NCBI RefSeq assembly: GCF_037975245.1
Contig: NC_092575.1
Location: 21,587,841-21,651,840 of the forward strand
Length of the DNA: 64,000 nt
From: Apostichopus japonicus
Lineage: Eukaryota; Echinodermata; Holothuroidea; Aspidochirotida; Stichopodidae
Reading direction: 5' to 3'
Shown here one piece after another: positions 1-10,745 of the stretch (position 1 is the stretch's first letter; each line of letters opens with the position of its first letter). The notes beneath the pieces are model-generated. The model did not search any database, had not been told where the DNA came from, and was given only the letters and a program-made list of their open reading frames with translations. Position numbers and translations under genes: made by a program.

Positions 1-625
1 CTTCTTGAGGCAATGCAACTTGCCACATTAAAACTTGTCTTGAGAGATGGAAAAAAACTTGGTGTTGGTGTTGGAGTTTATACACATAGAGATATATATT
101 AAACAGCAATAGAATTCAGCTTATATCAATGCAGCCTCTTTAAGTCGTGTAATAAATTTGCGACATCTCCGAAATTCAATCACGCAAAGAATTATCACTC
201 TAATGACATTATGGTAGAAAAACGTGACTACAGATTCTGCTTAAAACAGTCAAAAGCTGATGTACAGTATCAAACCGAACATAGATACCCAACATATGTT
301 GTCCCAGAAAGGGCCCCTGTACGTATAAGTAGCATAGACCAGAGAGGAATAGCATTTAACAAGAAAACCTGCAGGTTCTGCAAACTGCTAGAGCAAACAA
401 TAGCAAAATCTCATTATTGCTAGAAAAAACAAACTTTCCATGTTTTGGCACGCACAATTAAAGCAAATTGGATTAAAATTTGCTTTAAAATTTAATACAT
501 AGTGCAGTTTTTTCTTTTATCTTAGAATAAATTTGTAATATATGTTATAAATAATGTTTTCTTTTTAAACATACACTATGTATTAGTTCACAGATCAATC
601 ACCACACCATCCTTCCATCCCTCTG
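1..625. other. Stretch with no supported gene
   Basis: AT-rich sequence. A 70-codon plus-strand frame at 211-423 has no domain I recognise, no convincing start context and no homologous neighbour, so I do not call it a gene. Confidence 0.4.
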
Positions 626-769
626 CCCCCCCCCCCAATACAGATACTCAGATGTCATTGTAAACCAATTGAATTAATGTAGAAATACTGAAATGCCCCC
701 CCCCCCCCCCCATACAGATACTCAGATGTCATTGTAAACCAATTGAATTAATGTAGAAATACTGAAAGT
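626..769. repeat. 74-bp tandem duplication, each copy headed by a poly-C run
   Basis: About 58 bases beginning ATACAGATACTCAGATG at 638 are repeated without visible change from 712. Each copy is preceded by a C run (11 C at 626-636 and 16 C at 696-711). The identical copies point to recent duplication, possibly by slippage or unequal exchange anchored on the C runs. Confidence 0.85.
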
Positions 770-2896
770 ACTTCACTGTAAGTGGACCAAAAACTTGCTG
801 GTTGTAAATTAAGGTTTATTTCTTCTCAAATTTTATACATAACAAACAAAACCCACCATCATCTGGCTTTCATTTATTTTCAAATATAGCTTCTCGATTT
901 TGAGAAAAACAGAAACTGCATTATTTGGCGAAGTCAAGATTTTGCAAGTAAACTCGAGTCTAATAGTAATACTGAACAGGTGCTTGACATATGTCTGGTA
1001 TGATGGTAGGAAATGTTTACAATATAACATATTAACTTGGTCGTAAAAAGATCAATTTTTACCACGGCACTATACGGCGGGCAAGACAAATTCTTCCACT
1101 GGATGAAGAAGAAAAAGATTCTTTGATTCATCCAGCGGATACATGCTTCTGTCATCAAGCTTTCACAAAGTCTGGAAAACAAAGATTTTGGGCTCAACCA
1201 ATTACTTTTCATGACAAACCGTTTTTTGTGTCATTCTCCACAGGACTTGTTATCTAAAGACTGCTGATTTTGGTTACAACAGGTGATATTCATGTATACT
1301 TCATATATTGTAAAATTTCATATCATTAGCGTCTTTATCGGTACATTAATTTGTTTCTACCCTTTCTGGATTTGGTTTAATGATTTGGTTGTGGACCTCC
1401 AGCAATCTTAAGAGGTACTTGGTCAAAGAATCTTCTACCCTGTAGGAATAACTGTGCCAAGTTGAAGCCAGCTTTTCACCACTTTTACAGTCGTATAGCT
1501 TGTTGGTTACCACTGCACCATCGTTAGCTGGAAATGCCACATTTGAAAATACGCCCTTTAGTAATCTGACTGTCGTTATAATTTTTCGCCACTGCCCACT
1601 TCTTCACCTTTCAAGGTCTTTAGTCTGGATTGTTAGCCTGTGTGTTACATAATCAATTCGCCGAGCCTCGCGAAGGAAATGAGCGTGGAAAAGTCACTTG
1701 CACAGCTCAAATTTTCTCGTAATCTACCGCGGAGAGCCTATTAAAATGCCCGGGGCAGGTAAACTGTTATGGCGGAGGTATTAAAAGGGAGCATTGTCAA
1801 ATGACTGGATAATGTTGCAAGTACCTGCCAGTCTTGGGAACATTTTGGAGTGCTGTTGCAATCATGCTTGGTCCAAAAGGTTAAAATTGACACTGATTAA
1901 ACATTGATCGTACAAGAGAAAGATTGGATTTATAGTCAAAAGTTGTAGTCATTATGAACTGCCCTCTTTGTTGAAGAGTAACAAAATGGATGCTTTAACT
2001 TTATGTGCGCATGAAAAATAATTGAATGATTCTTGAAAATTCAGGGAAAAGTTTTTCTGACAACTATAGTTGTTTCAAAGAACATTATACTGCAAAATAC
2101 CCGGAGGTAATTGCCCTTTAAATTTTTGGCATAACTTAAGTACAATATGCCTGGTGTTTTTGTGCAGAGTTGGGAACGGTGGTAGGAGGGGGTGTGGGGG
2201 GGGGTATGTTCTTAACATGTGCTATTGTTCCAATAGTAACGTTATGCAGCATGACTAAAGATTATTCTATGACACTGATACAAGTACATTCTGTTCAAGG
2301 ATTTCATGTTACATTATTTTGAAGTCACTGTATCTTTTAATCAATTCAAAGAGCTAATTCTAAACCAATAGCAAGCAGGAAGACCTGCAGCTTGTCAACT
2401 TTTTATGAGACACAAATTTCAAAGATTAAAATGCACTTGGACTAGACTTCGGTCTATTAAATTGAAATTCTTGGTATTAGTTTCAATTTCACCCTAAAAG
2501 TAAAATCGTTGGTCTATTAATTCTTCCTGGGAACCATATAGATCAGGCCTGACTATTACAGGGGAAGTGAGATGTTTGGATGATTAATGGCTGCTATTTA
2601 TCTGTCGTCCTTAATTGAAACATTAAGTCATTAACCATGCACTGTGGTCTTAAAAATTTGTCAGTCTAAAAATCCAAAGGAAAAGATTAATGAACGAAAA
2701 TAAACTGCATTTCCGATTTAAAAGCCGGGATGCATTTTTAAAGGCTTCAAGACTTTCCCTCCATTAAATTTTACACACATTAAACTGAAAATACTGAAAT
2801 TTCTTATTTCAGTAAATATTCCAACTTAAGGATATCAGCAGACATTGCTATATCGATTTAAACTGCAGATCAAAACCACATGTAATCTCATTTCTT
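770..2896. other. Stretch with no supported gene
   Basis: No recognisable gene. On the plus strand about 1033-1257 is open for roughly 70 codons without a start codon and reads as a plausible but unrecognised peptide. On the minus strand 1346-1540 is also open. Either could be an exon or a transposon relic, but neither has a strong splice pair or a known motif. A short G-rich run lies near 2195. Confidence 0.35.
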
Positions 2897-3490
2897 AACA
2901 TGGGTGATCTTATATCTTAATAGGGATGTTCTGATATCTTAGCATGTATGGGTGATCTTATTTCTTAATATGGGTGATCTTATTTCTTCATATGGGTGAT
3001 CTCATTTCTTAATATGGGTGATCTCATTTCTTAATATGGGTGATTTCATTTCTTAATAGGGATGTTCTCATATCTTAACATGGGTGATCTCACTTCTTAA
3101 CATGGGTGATCTGATTTCTTAATATGGGTGATCCCATTTCCTTATGTGGGTGATCCCATTTCTTAATATGGGTGATCTCATTTCTTAACATGGGTGATCT
3201 TATATCTTAATAGGGATGTTCTCATATCTTAACATGGGTGATCTCACTTCTTAACATGAGTGATCTGATTTCTTAATATGGGTGATCCCATTTCTTAATA
3301 TGGGTGATCTCATTTCTTAATATGGGTGATCTCATTTTTTAATATGGGTGATCTCATTTCTTAATAGGAGTGATCTGATTTCTTAATATGGGTGATCTGA
3401 TTTCTTAATATGGGTGATCTCATTTCTTAATATGGGTGATCTCATTTCTTAATGTGGGAGATCTCATTTCTTAATATGGGTGATCTCTTT
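2897..3490. repeat. 22-bp minisatellite with higher-order repeat structure
   Basis: About 27 imperfect units of the form TATGGGTGATCTCATTTCTT plus AA fill this interval. A variant unit containing AATAGGGATGTTCT occurs at 2919, 3055 and 3209. The last two are exactly 7 x 22 bases apart and are followed by the same ordered series of variants, so a 7-unit block was itself duplicated. The 136-base first spacing equals six units plus a 4-base insertion (TAGCATGTATGGG). Confidence 0.9.
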
Positions 3491-5602
3491 GTGAGGCATG
3501 ATGTGAAAGATGCAGACAAAATAATTTTCAACACATTAAATCTTATATATCATAAAAATCATGGGAAAAAAAGATCCTCCGCTTTCTTTTCTGTTTTCTT
3601 CTTCTTCTTTCTCTCTTGATGAAGAAAACTTAGAAGAAAACGAATAAAATAAAAAAAAAGAGAGAAAACAGCATGATCTTTAACGAGAGAAGCAGATGCA
3701 AAGTCATGGTTTGGTGATCTTTTATGTCTTGCAGAAAACCATCTGTAAATGGCAGAGTGATTACGATCAATTTTGAAGAGGTGAAAATTAAAGAGTCGAA
3801 ACAACCGCGCTGTAACCGATCCTTCTCCGAGTAATCTCTGAAGGTGAGTATTTAACGTATTATCTGTAGTCTCTGGTTTTAATTACAAACCATAAAACCT
3901 TTCTCTGTCCTCGGGGGGACTTGAGATGTGTAAATGTTAGCTACTTAAAATGTGACAGCTGTATTTGAACTGACAAAGATAAAAAAATAAAGTAAAATAA
4001 AAACAAATAAATAGATAACCAAAACGACTGAGCCTTCACAGCTAGGGAAAGTAAATTTAAAGTCTAGTATATGTGTGCATGCATGGTACTGGTAGAGAGC
4101 GGAGAAGAAGGTTCATTTTCCCGCCTCTTTTGTTTGAGTTCCTCGAGACAAACCATGATGTTTTCCAGAGTTTAGTTCTCTTCATATTTCTTCCTTTTTG
4201 TTGGCATATTTATTCCTTACAAAATCCTTCTATCTATTTCATCTAAGCAAGATCACGACGGCAAATTTTTCGTGGTTACACAGAGCTGTCATTTTATATT
4301 TGATTATGCGCAAACCCCAGCACTTGAAATTCTCTGACTTCGACCCAAATCCGTCTCGACGACATCAGTGAGACTAAAACGCATCAGTACGCAGACGTGT
4401 CCAATGTTCAGTTTTTGGGCTGTAAATTACTTCTCACTTAAAAACAAAGTCACAGTTAAGTTACCTTCCCATTGGCAAATACATTTATATAAAATGGGCC
4501 CCTGTTCGGGTAGAACATGAATGTAAGCGATCTGTAATTTTGTAATCTTCTTTTCCTTGGAAGCAACTCATGTGAATGAACGTCAGACCTCTGTCATCTT
4601 TGGTAAAGAGTTTCAGTCTGGCATTCTGCATAAAAGCAGGGCAAATTCTTTAATGGTTATCCGTTGTCAATGACGACCAAATCTGCTGTTCAGACGCCCA
4701 AAATCAGCTTTGAAAGGAGTCTAGAGGCAACTAGTTGTTTACATCAAATTCATATTACATTGTAACTAAAATACAACCCCCCACTCCCCCCCCCTCCCCC
4801 AGTAGGTAACACGATAAATTGGTATCAACCTTTACCACTTTGGAGGTATAAACTGTATACCAAAGAACGAACAAGTTGTAAAAGAATTAGTTACAATAAA
4901 TCTAACTATCATACTCCATTAATAAAGCATCAATTCTCAGGGTCCTTAAAACTAAAAATATTTCCCTTATTTTTATTATATTGTCATTATAATTCTCTCT
5001 AAACATATTGCTCTTGTTTCACTATTGTTCTTTTCCACTATAATTCTTTATGATCATTGTTGCCATTCTAATTAGTCGTTAACCTGTAAAAAAGGTTAAA
5101 AGATTTATCCATTATTCATAATGCCCCCCCCCCCTTTATTTTTTTGTTATTGTTATGATAATTTTTTTCTAACCATTGTTCTTTTTGCACCATTGTTATT
5201 TTTTTGGCCATTGTTCTCTTCCACTATCACTCTTTACAATCACTGTTACCCTCCTTATTGTCAACAATTGTCAACATGCATTGTCGAATTTCCTATCCAC
5301 CATTTACATATATTTGTACACTGAAGTTAACCACAAATCGCTAGCCTAGCAATACACACATTCCATTTTCTAGACCTAAAACTTTCAAAAGAATTGACTA
5401 AACTTACAAAACACAACACTTATCATCGTCTCTCTATCTAACCATCTGAATGTTCCGATGAAGATCTCATGCTTCGCTCATCTCCGCAACCTTTTGGTCC
5501 ATTAAAATCACTCTAAATATGAAACCTAGCCACAGGCATGACTGAGTTTATCGCATATAAAGCTTTACCTTTTATCATTCCATTCATCCACCGTGGAATC
5601 GA
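3491..5602. other. Stretch with no supported gene
   Basis: Contains a pyrimidine-rich segment at 3580-3615, an A-rich segment at 3645-3665, C runs at 4775-4800 and 5124-5134, and T-rich low-complexity sequence at 5135-5250. Open frames here follow low-complexity composition and carry no domain. Confidence 0.4.
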
Positions 5603-5612
5603 CCAATAAGCA
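5603..5612. repeat. Putative target-site duplication, left copy
   Basis: CCAATAAGCA here is repeated exactly at 6748-6757, immediately outside the inverted arms of the foldback element. A 9-10 bp duplication fits Foldback and Mutator-like transposition. Confidence 0.7.
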
Positions 5613-5654
5613 GCTTGCGAGTCACTTCGCCCAACAGCCATTTCGCCCAACTGC

Positions 5655-5860
5655 CATTTCGCCCAACCAGCCTGGTCATTTCGCCCAACCGCGTTGGTCA
5701 TTTCGCCCAACCGCGTTGGTCATTTCGCCCAACCGCGTTGGTCATTTCGCCCAACCGCGTTGGTCATTTCGCCCAACCGCGTTGGTCATTTCGCCCAACC
5801 GCGTTGGTCATTTCGCCCAACCGCGTTGGTCATTTCGCCCAACCGCGTTGGTCATTTCGC
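5655..5860 (+). repeat. Left-arm 22-bp tandem array of the foldback element
   Basis: Nine full units start every 22 bases from 5655 to 5831, with a partial unit at 5853-5860. The first unit has the core CCAGCCTGG; the next eight have CCGCGTTGG and are identical to each other. Because 22 is not a multiple of three and the unit lacks stops, all three frames read open; these are not proteins. Confidence 0.95.
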
Positions 5861-6065
5861 TTTTTCTATTCCACCAGTTCAATTTGATTTATTTTGGGTA
5901 AGGTTACTTCGTAATAGGTAAATAAAGTGAGGTCCGCTCGATATCGATCGGAGTCTGAGCAGTTATTTCGGGTATAATGGGAGGATTACACTACTTTAGG
6001 CGGTTACGCATACAATGGAAGTTATATTATTATACAAACAAAGGGGAATCGGTCTCCATAAAAAC

Positions 6066-6530
6066 CTATCAAACCTAACCCCTAAAATACTGGTCCATCC
6101 TACTGACTAACAATTCCGGAACGTTAAGTGAAAAACAATATATATATAAAACCCGTCCGTAATATTTATCAATGTAACCACATATGTAATCACATATGTA
6201 GGCCAAATCAATTTAACCACGACTTCAAGTTTCCTTAATACTCGGTTCGTATCCCGTAACGTTAACAATTCCCGACCGTTTACTATCAAACCTAACCCCT
6301 AAAACACTGATCCATCCTCAAGATTCCTTAATATTCGGTTCGTATTCTGTAACGTTTCCTTACTAAAGTTATACAAAGAAAAGGACTTCAAGTTTCCTTA
6401 ATATTCCTTAATATTCGAACGTTTACTATCAAACCTAACCCCCAACACACTGATCGGTCCTCAAGTTTCCTTAATATTCGGTTCGTATCCTGTAACTTTA
6501 ACAATTCCCGAACGTTTACTTTTCAAGTAT
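6066..6530. repeat. Internal direct repeats of the foldback element
   Basis: CTATCAAACCTAACCCC occurs at 6066, 6283 and 6426, each followed by related sequence (CTGATC or CTGGTC, TCCATCCT, then TTCCTTAATATTCGG). The block also repeats ATTCGGTTCGTATCC and GTAACGTTAACAATTCCCG. No coding potential is seen. Confidence 0.75.
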
Positions 6531-6557
6531 CATATTTAATCAAGGTTGGGCGAAATG

Positions 6558-6689
6558 ACCAGGCTGGTTGGGCGAAATGACCAGGCTGGTTGGGCGAAAT
6601 GACCAGGCTGGTTGGGCGAAATGACCAGGCTGGTTGGGCGAAATGACCAGGCTGGTTGGGCGAAATGACCAGGCTGGTTGGGCGAAATG
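6558..6689 (-). repeat. Right-arm 22-bp tandem array of the foldback element
   Basis: Six units ACCAGGCTGGTTGGGCGAAA plus TG begin every 22 bases from 6558 to 6668. Read on the minus strand they are the left-arm unit but with the CCAGCCTGG core throughout. Shorter variant units follow at 6690-6738 toward the outer end. Confidence 0.95.
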
Positions 6690-6747
6690 GTAAGGTTGGG
6701 CGAAATGGCAGTTGGGCGAAATGGTTGTTGGGCGAAGTGTCCTGCTT

Positions 6748-6757
6748 CCAATAAGCA
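6748..6757. repeat. Putative target-site duplication, right copy
   Basis: An exact copy of CCAATAAGCA at 5603-5612, abutting the right end of the foldback element. Confidence 0.7.
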
Positions 6758-6847
6758 TATCCTAGGGGTAACAGGAATAAAGACCATTCAGAAATTCATT
6801 GCTTTTTTTATTTTAATTCTTTGGTCAGTATTGTGAAAGCTTTTGGT

Positions 6848-7699
<852 letters not shown>

Positions 7700-7745
7700 G
7701 TTGGCCTGACGTTTCGATCCTAGCAGGATCTTCCTCAAAGGCTAA
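7700..7745 (-). ncRNA. Hammerhead-ribozyme-like motif, probably decayed, Penelope-element type
   Basis: On the minus strand the order is TTTGAGGA, a perfect 6-bp stem GATCCT/AGGATC with loop GCT, then GAAACGTC. This matches the minimal hammerhead core (CUGANGA, stem II, GAAA) found in the terminal repeats of Penelope-like retroelements. The essential core C before UGA reads T here, so self-cleavage is unlikely. No Penelope reverse transcriptase is visible nearby, so this would be a terminal fragment. The family assignment is from memory of the motif. Confidence 0.45.
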
Positions 7746-8446
7746 ATGACAAGTTCTTAACTTTACTTGTGATGAACCTCCTCTTCTCACTGTTGTATCA
7801 ATTAGAACCAATTTCTTGTTAATGATTTTATATTCTTTGCCACTTTAAAGAAAAGAAACAAAATAAACGTACGATATTAAAATTGGAAAAAAATATATAT
7901 ATATATATTGGAATGATTATAACCAGGAAACATCCTTCCCCAATTTCACAGCAACTGCACTTTTGATTTAAGGGTGACCGATCGAATCTAGTTTTGAGTG
8001 TATAGACATCTTCAATTTATTAGCTGCTGCGAAGGGACTGTGCTGTATTCGGGACAGCTAATCGAATAGCTTTCCCCTAGTGTGTAACAAATCTATTATT
8101 TCAACAATCACACGGATAGCATTCCTGAAAAATGTTTACTTAGGTAGGGGCGGGCTCTCAACTAGAACGACATAATCAACCTGGTGACAATTAACTTAGT
8201 GCTATGTAGAGCGATACGATAAAAAGAACAAAAAAGAATTAAAACCGTAGGAAACATGACTACGGGATTTAGTCTAGAGCAATACTGGGATAGAATTAAG
8301 CGTCTGATATATGCCTATTCATGAATTAGGCCATTTTTACTGTTTCCGATGGTAACAAAGCAGAGAGCTTGCTAAGGTACACCATTTTCTTATGTAGGTA
8401 TTGACTCTCAATCTAATTTAATTCACAAATATGAAAATAATAATTA
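7746..8446. other. Stretch with no supported gene
   Basis: Contains a short TA tract at about 7890-7908 and otherwise unremarkable AT-rich sequence. Confidence 0.4.
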
Positions 8447-8565
8447 TGATGATCGTGGTGGTAGTGGTGATGATGGTATTGGTGATGATGGTGTTGGTGG
8501 TGATGATGGTGGTGGGTTTGGTGATGGTGGTGGTGATGATGATGATAGTGGTGGTGATGATGATA
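8447..8565 (+). repeat. GGT/GAT trinucleotide microsatellite
   Basis: About 120 bases composed almost entirely of GGT and GAT triplets in irregular order, an imperfect (GGTGAT)n array. Confidence 0.9.
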
Positions 8566-8985
8566 CATACAAATTTAAGCGCTAAATACATAGGTGGATA
8601 GAAAGTTTGTCATAACTGAGACATTTGAAGCATGGACTACTAGAAACTCATTAAAGTAACTGCAGAATATGGATTTTTCAATTTGGAGTTAAGAGCTAAC
8701 AATGGAAGTCAAATATCTAATAGACCAAGGCAGTGAATTCATATGAGTTACACCAAATTTTTACTGACAGGAAGATCCCCATAAGACATGCAGTTGAGTA
8801 CTTAGTAATGACAGGATTTTACTATAACTGTAGGGAGACTGCTGGATGGTTGGTGCATGGAGATGCAGGAGGTTATTGACATAAGGCACAAATAGACCCT
8901 ATATATTTGTATAAAGAATAGACAACTTTCTGCTCCACAATTAGACATTCCAAAACTTACTGGTTTGGATATTTACGAGTGACGA

Positions 8986-9108
8986 GCTTACCTGTCTCCT
9001 CACAACCTTAGCACCTCATTCTACCGTGCCTATAAAGTCCTGGTAAATAAATAACACTGTGCGCCCTCTATGACCGGACCCCCCTTCCGGTCCCTCCTCC
9101 TTTCTCAT
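8986..9108 (+). repeat. DIRS left inverted terminal repeat
   Basis: Begins GCTTACCTGTCTCCTCACAA and is the reverse complement of 15361-15483 with a single mismatch (TTTCTCAT here, TTTTTCAT on the other copy). The outer 39 bases (8947-8985) are unique to this end and are recovered in the internal complementary region. Confidence 0.95.
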
Positions 9109-9147
9109 GAGACCATTCCTGAAGAGTGGCCTCACGGACGCGGGAGT

Positions 9148-9173
9148 GGGGGTGGCAAGGACTGGCCACCCCC
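9148..9173. other. GC-rich perfect hairpin downstream of the recombinase gene
   Basis: GGGGGTGGC (9148-9156) pairs with GCCACCCCC (9165-9173) around an 8-base loop. It lies in the 3' untranslated part of the DIRS transcript, between the recombinase stop and the terminal repeat. It could be an RNA structure or chance in GC-rich DNA. Confidence 0.5.
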
Positions 9174-9580
9174 AACGACCCCCGTCGAGTTAACTTCCCA
9201 AAGTGAACCCCTAACAAAAAATTCACTGACGCCTTCCTAGCAGGGGGGAGTGTAACCCTCCCCGGCGCAGCGGGAAGGGGGGACACTCTCCTGAACCCTG
9301 CAGGCGGAACTACCCCTTACACTAACAAGGAGCCTAAAGATTTACGGTCCGCCACTTGTTACCCTTAGACCAACTTAGGTGAGAACGTAAGTGGAAGACT
9401 ATGTACGCAAACGCATACGGAAACACATAGGTACACTCACCGATAGACATAGTTGATGGCTCTCTGGTGGATGGTGGTTCTGTCTATCTGGTGTGAAGCT
9501 CGGAGTCGTGAGTCAAGTCGAGCGACCGCTCCTCCGTCCGGCTGTGTCCCATCACCCTCTCGGGGGAGGGAGGCGGGAAT

Positions 9581-9679
9581 GGAGACAGGTAAGCTCGTCA
9601 CTCGTAAATATCCAAACCAGTAAGTTTTGGAATATTTACTTCGCTCCTCGCTTACCTGTCTCCTCACAACCTTAGCACC
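9581..9679. repeat. DIRS internal complementary region
   Basis: Bases 9581-9633 are the exact reverse complement of the left end (8947-8999), and 9633-9679 of the right end (15454-15500). The two meet at GGAATATTTAC. In DIRS elements this region templates restoration of the unique outer ends and formation of the single-stranded or double-stranded circle. The recombinase stop codon (9672-9674) lies inside it, so coding and replication signals overlap by a few bases. Confidence 0.93.
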
Positions 9680-10745
9680 GAGTGGCACTGCCCGATGGTG
9701 GGAGGCCCGAGGGGTGGGACCTGTTACCCACCGGACCTCGCATCACCGCGCTACCAAATGCCGCTTCGGCGTGTAAAGTGTCGGTCAAGTAGCAGGCGAC
9801 GAACGTAGTTGGAGTTTTCCACGCTGCTGCTTTGAGTATGTCCTCTATCGGGATGCCGGCGAATAGGGCTGTAGAGGCCGCGACCCCTCTGACGTCGTGA
9901 GCCCTTGGTCGGGAGGTCCCCGATGTGAACGGGCGTATGATCTCTACTAGCCACCTGGATAGAGTGTCTTTGGAGGCCGCTGCGTAGGGTGGTCGTGGTA
10001 TGATGAAGAGAGAAGTTGATTGTCTTAACTTCTCTGTCTTGCTCAGGTACCACTTCAGTGCCCTGACTGGACACCATCGTTTGTCCTCGGCTACTGATGA
10101 CATGGTCTTAATTTCCGGGATGAAAATGTCTCCTGGCAGGAAGGTCAAGGTCTGGTTCTTTGCAATAAATGACGGGTCTGGAACCATCCTCACCCCGTGG
10201 CCCTCAAATCTGATGTGATTCTGCTTGGTGGATAGGGCGTGGAGGCAACTCCTCCTTCTTGCTGACGCCACTGCGACGAGGAAGAGTGTCTTTTTTGTGA
10301 GGGCAGCCAGGGAGGCGTTAGCCATTGGTTCGTATGGTGGTCCTGCCAGGGCATGTAACATTGCTGAGAGTCCCCAGGAGGGGGCTAGCCGTCTGATCTG
10401 TGGGCGACGATTCGCCATGCCTTTGATGAGCTGTGCAATGTACGGGTTATTGCTCAGTGTGGAGCCATCTGGGAAGCCCTGGTGGATGGCAGCGATGGCC
10501 GACCTGTAATTCCTGATGGTGGAGACTTGTTTCCCCTCTCCAAAGAGTGAGAGGAGGAACTCGGCTATCTGTGTCACAGAGGCAGCAGGCAGCAGTATCT
10601 GTCTCGGTCGGCACCATTGGTCGAACTTCCGCAGACGGGAATCGTAAGTCGCTGCGGTCGTTCCCCTTCTAGCGTCGGCTGCCATCGCGGCAGCTGCTTC
10701 TGAAAAGCCTCTCTGTCGTAGGGAAGACCGGACAGCCTCCAGGCA
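9672..10745 (-). CDS. DIRS tyrosine recombinase
   Basis: This is the integrase equivalent of DIRS elements: it cuts and rejoins circular element DNA and target through a phosphotyrosine intermediate. The recognisable domain spans about 357 residues. An N-terminal SAM-like core-binding part (ATYDSRLRKFDQWC, STIRNYRSAIAAIHQG) is followed by the catalytic part. The active-site arginine lies in ASARRRSCLHAL, the H-x-x-R box in AHDVRG, and the nucleophilic tyrosine in TTFVACYL (codon 9789-9791). A usable ATG is at 10685, but the frame is open far upstream through the RT region, so the real start is uncertain. It overlaps the end of the RT frame (10574-10745) in a different phase, as is usual in DIRS. 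The C-terminus ends within the internal complementary region. No break is seen in the domain. Confidence 0.92.
   Translation of the reverse strand, partial: CLEAVRSSLRQRGFSEAAAAMAADARRGTTAATYDSRLRKFDQWCRPRQILLPAASVTQIAEFLLSLFGEGKQVSTIRNYRSAIAAIHQGFPDGSTLSNNPYIAQLIKGMANRRPQIRRLAPSWGLSAMLHALAGPPYEPMANASLAALTKKTLFLVAVASARRRSCLHALSTKQNHIRFEGHGVRMVPDPSFIAKNQTLTFLPGDIFIPEIKTMSSVAEDKRWCPVRALKWYLSKTEKLRQSTSLFIIPRPPYAAASKDTLSRWLVEIIRPFTSGTSRPRAHDVRGVAASTALFAGIPIEDILKAAAWKTPTTFVACYLTDTLHAEAAFGSAVMRGPVGNRSHPSGLPPSGSATRC

Larger units (their letters stand above)
5613..6747. mobile_element. Foldback-type DNA transposon, non-autonomous, about 1.1 kb
   Basis: The two arms are inverted copies built from 22-bp tandem units containing CATTTCGCCCAACC on the left and its complement on the right. 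Both outer ends share the order CACTTCGCCCAACA, then a spacer, CATTTCGCCCAACTGC, then the 22-mer array. The centre (about 5861-6540) has internal direct repeats and no coding frame. A 10-bp direct repeat flanks the element. This is the architecture of Drosophila FB and sea urchin TU elements. No transposase is encoded, so mobility would need a protein made elsewhere, probably Mutator- or hAT-like; that part is inference. Confidence 0.8.

Noticed and set aside
1033-1257. Plus-strand exon without start codon
   Set aside because: The frame is open for about 70 codons and reads plausibly, but there is no good acceptor or donor and no recognised motif.
5593-5921. Three overlapping plus-strand frames of 75-102 codons with repeated peptides
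   Set aside because: The 22-bp repeat lacks stop codons and cycles through all frames, so these are foldback arm sequence.
6536-6787. Minus-strand frames with repeated HFAQP-type peptides
   Set aside because: The same 22-bp arm repeat on the opposite strand.
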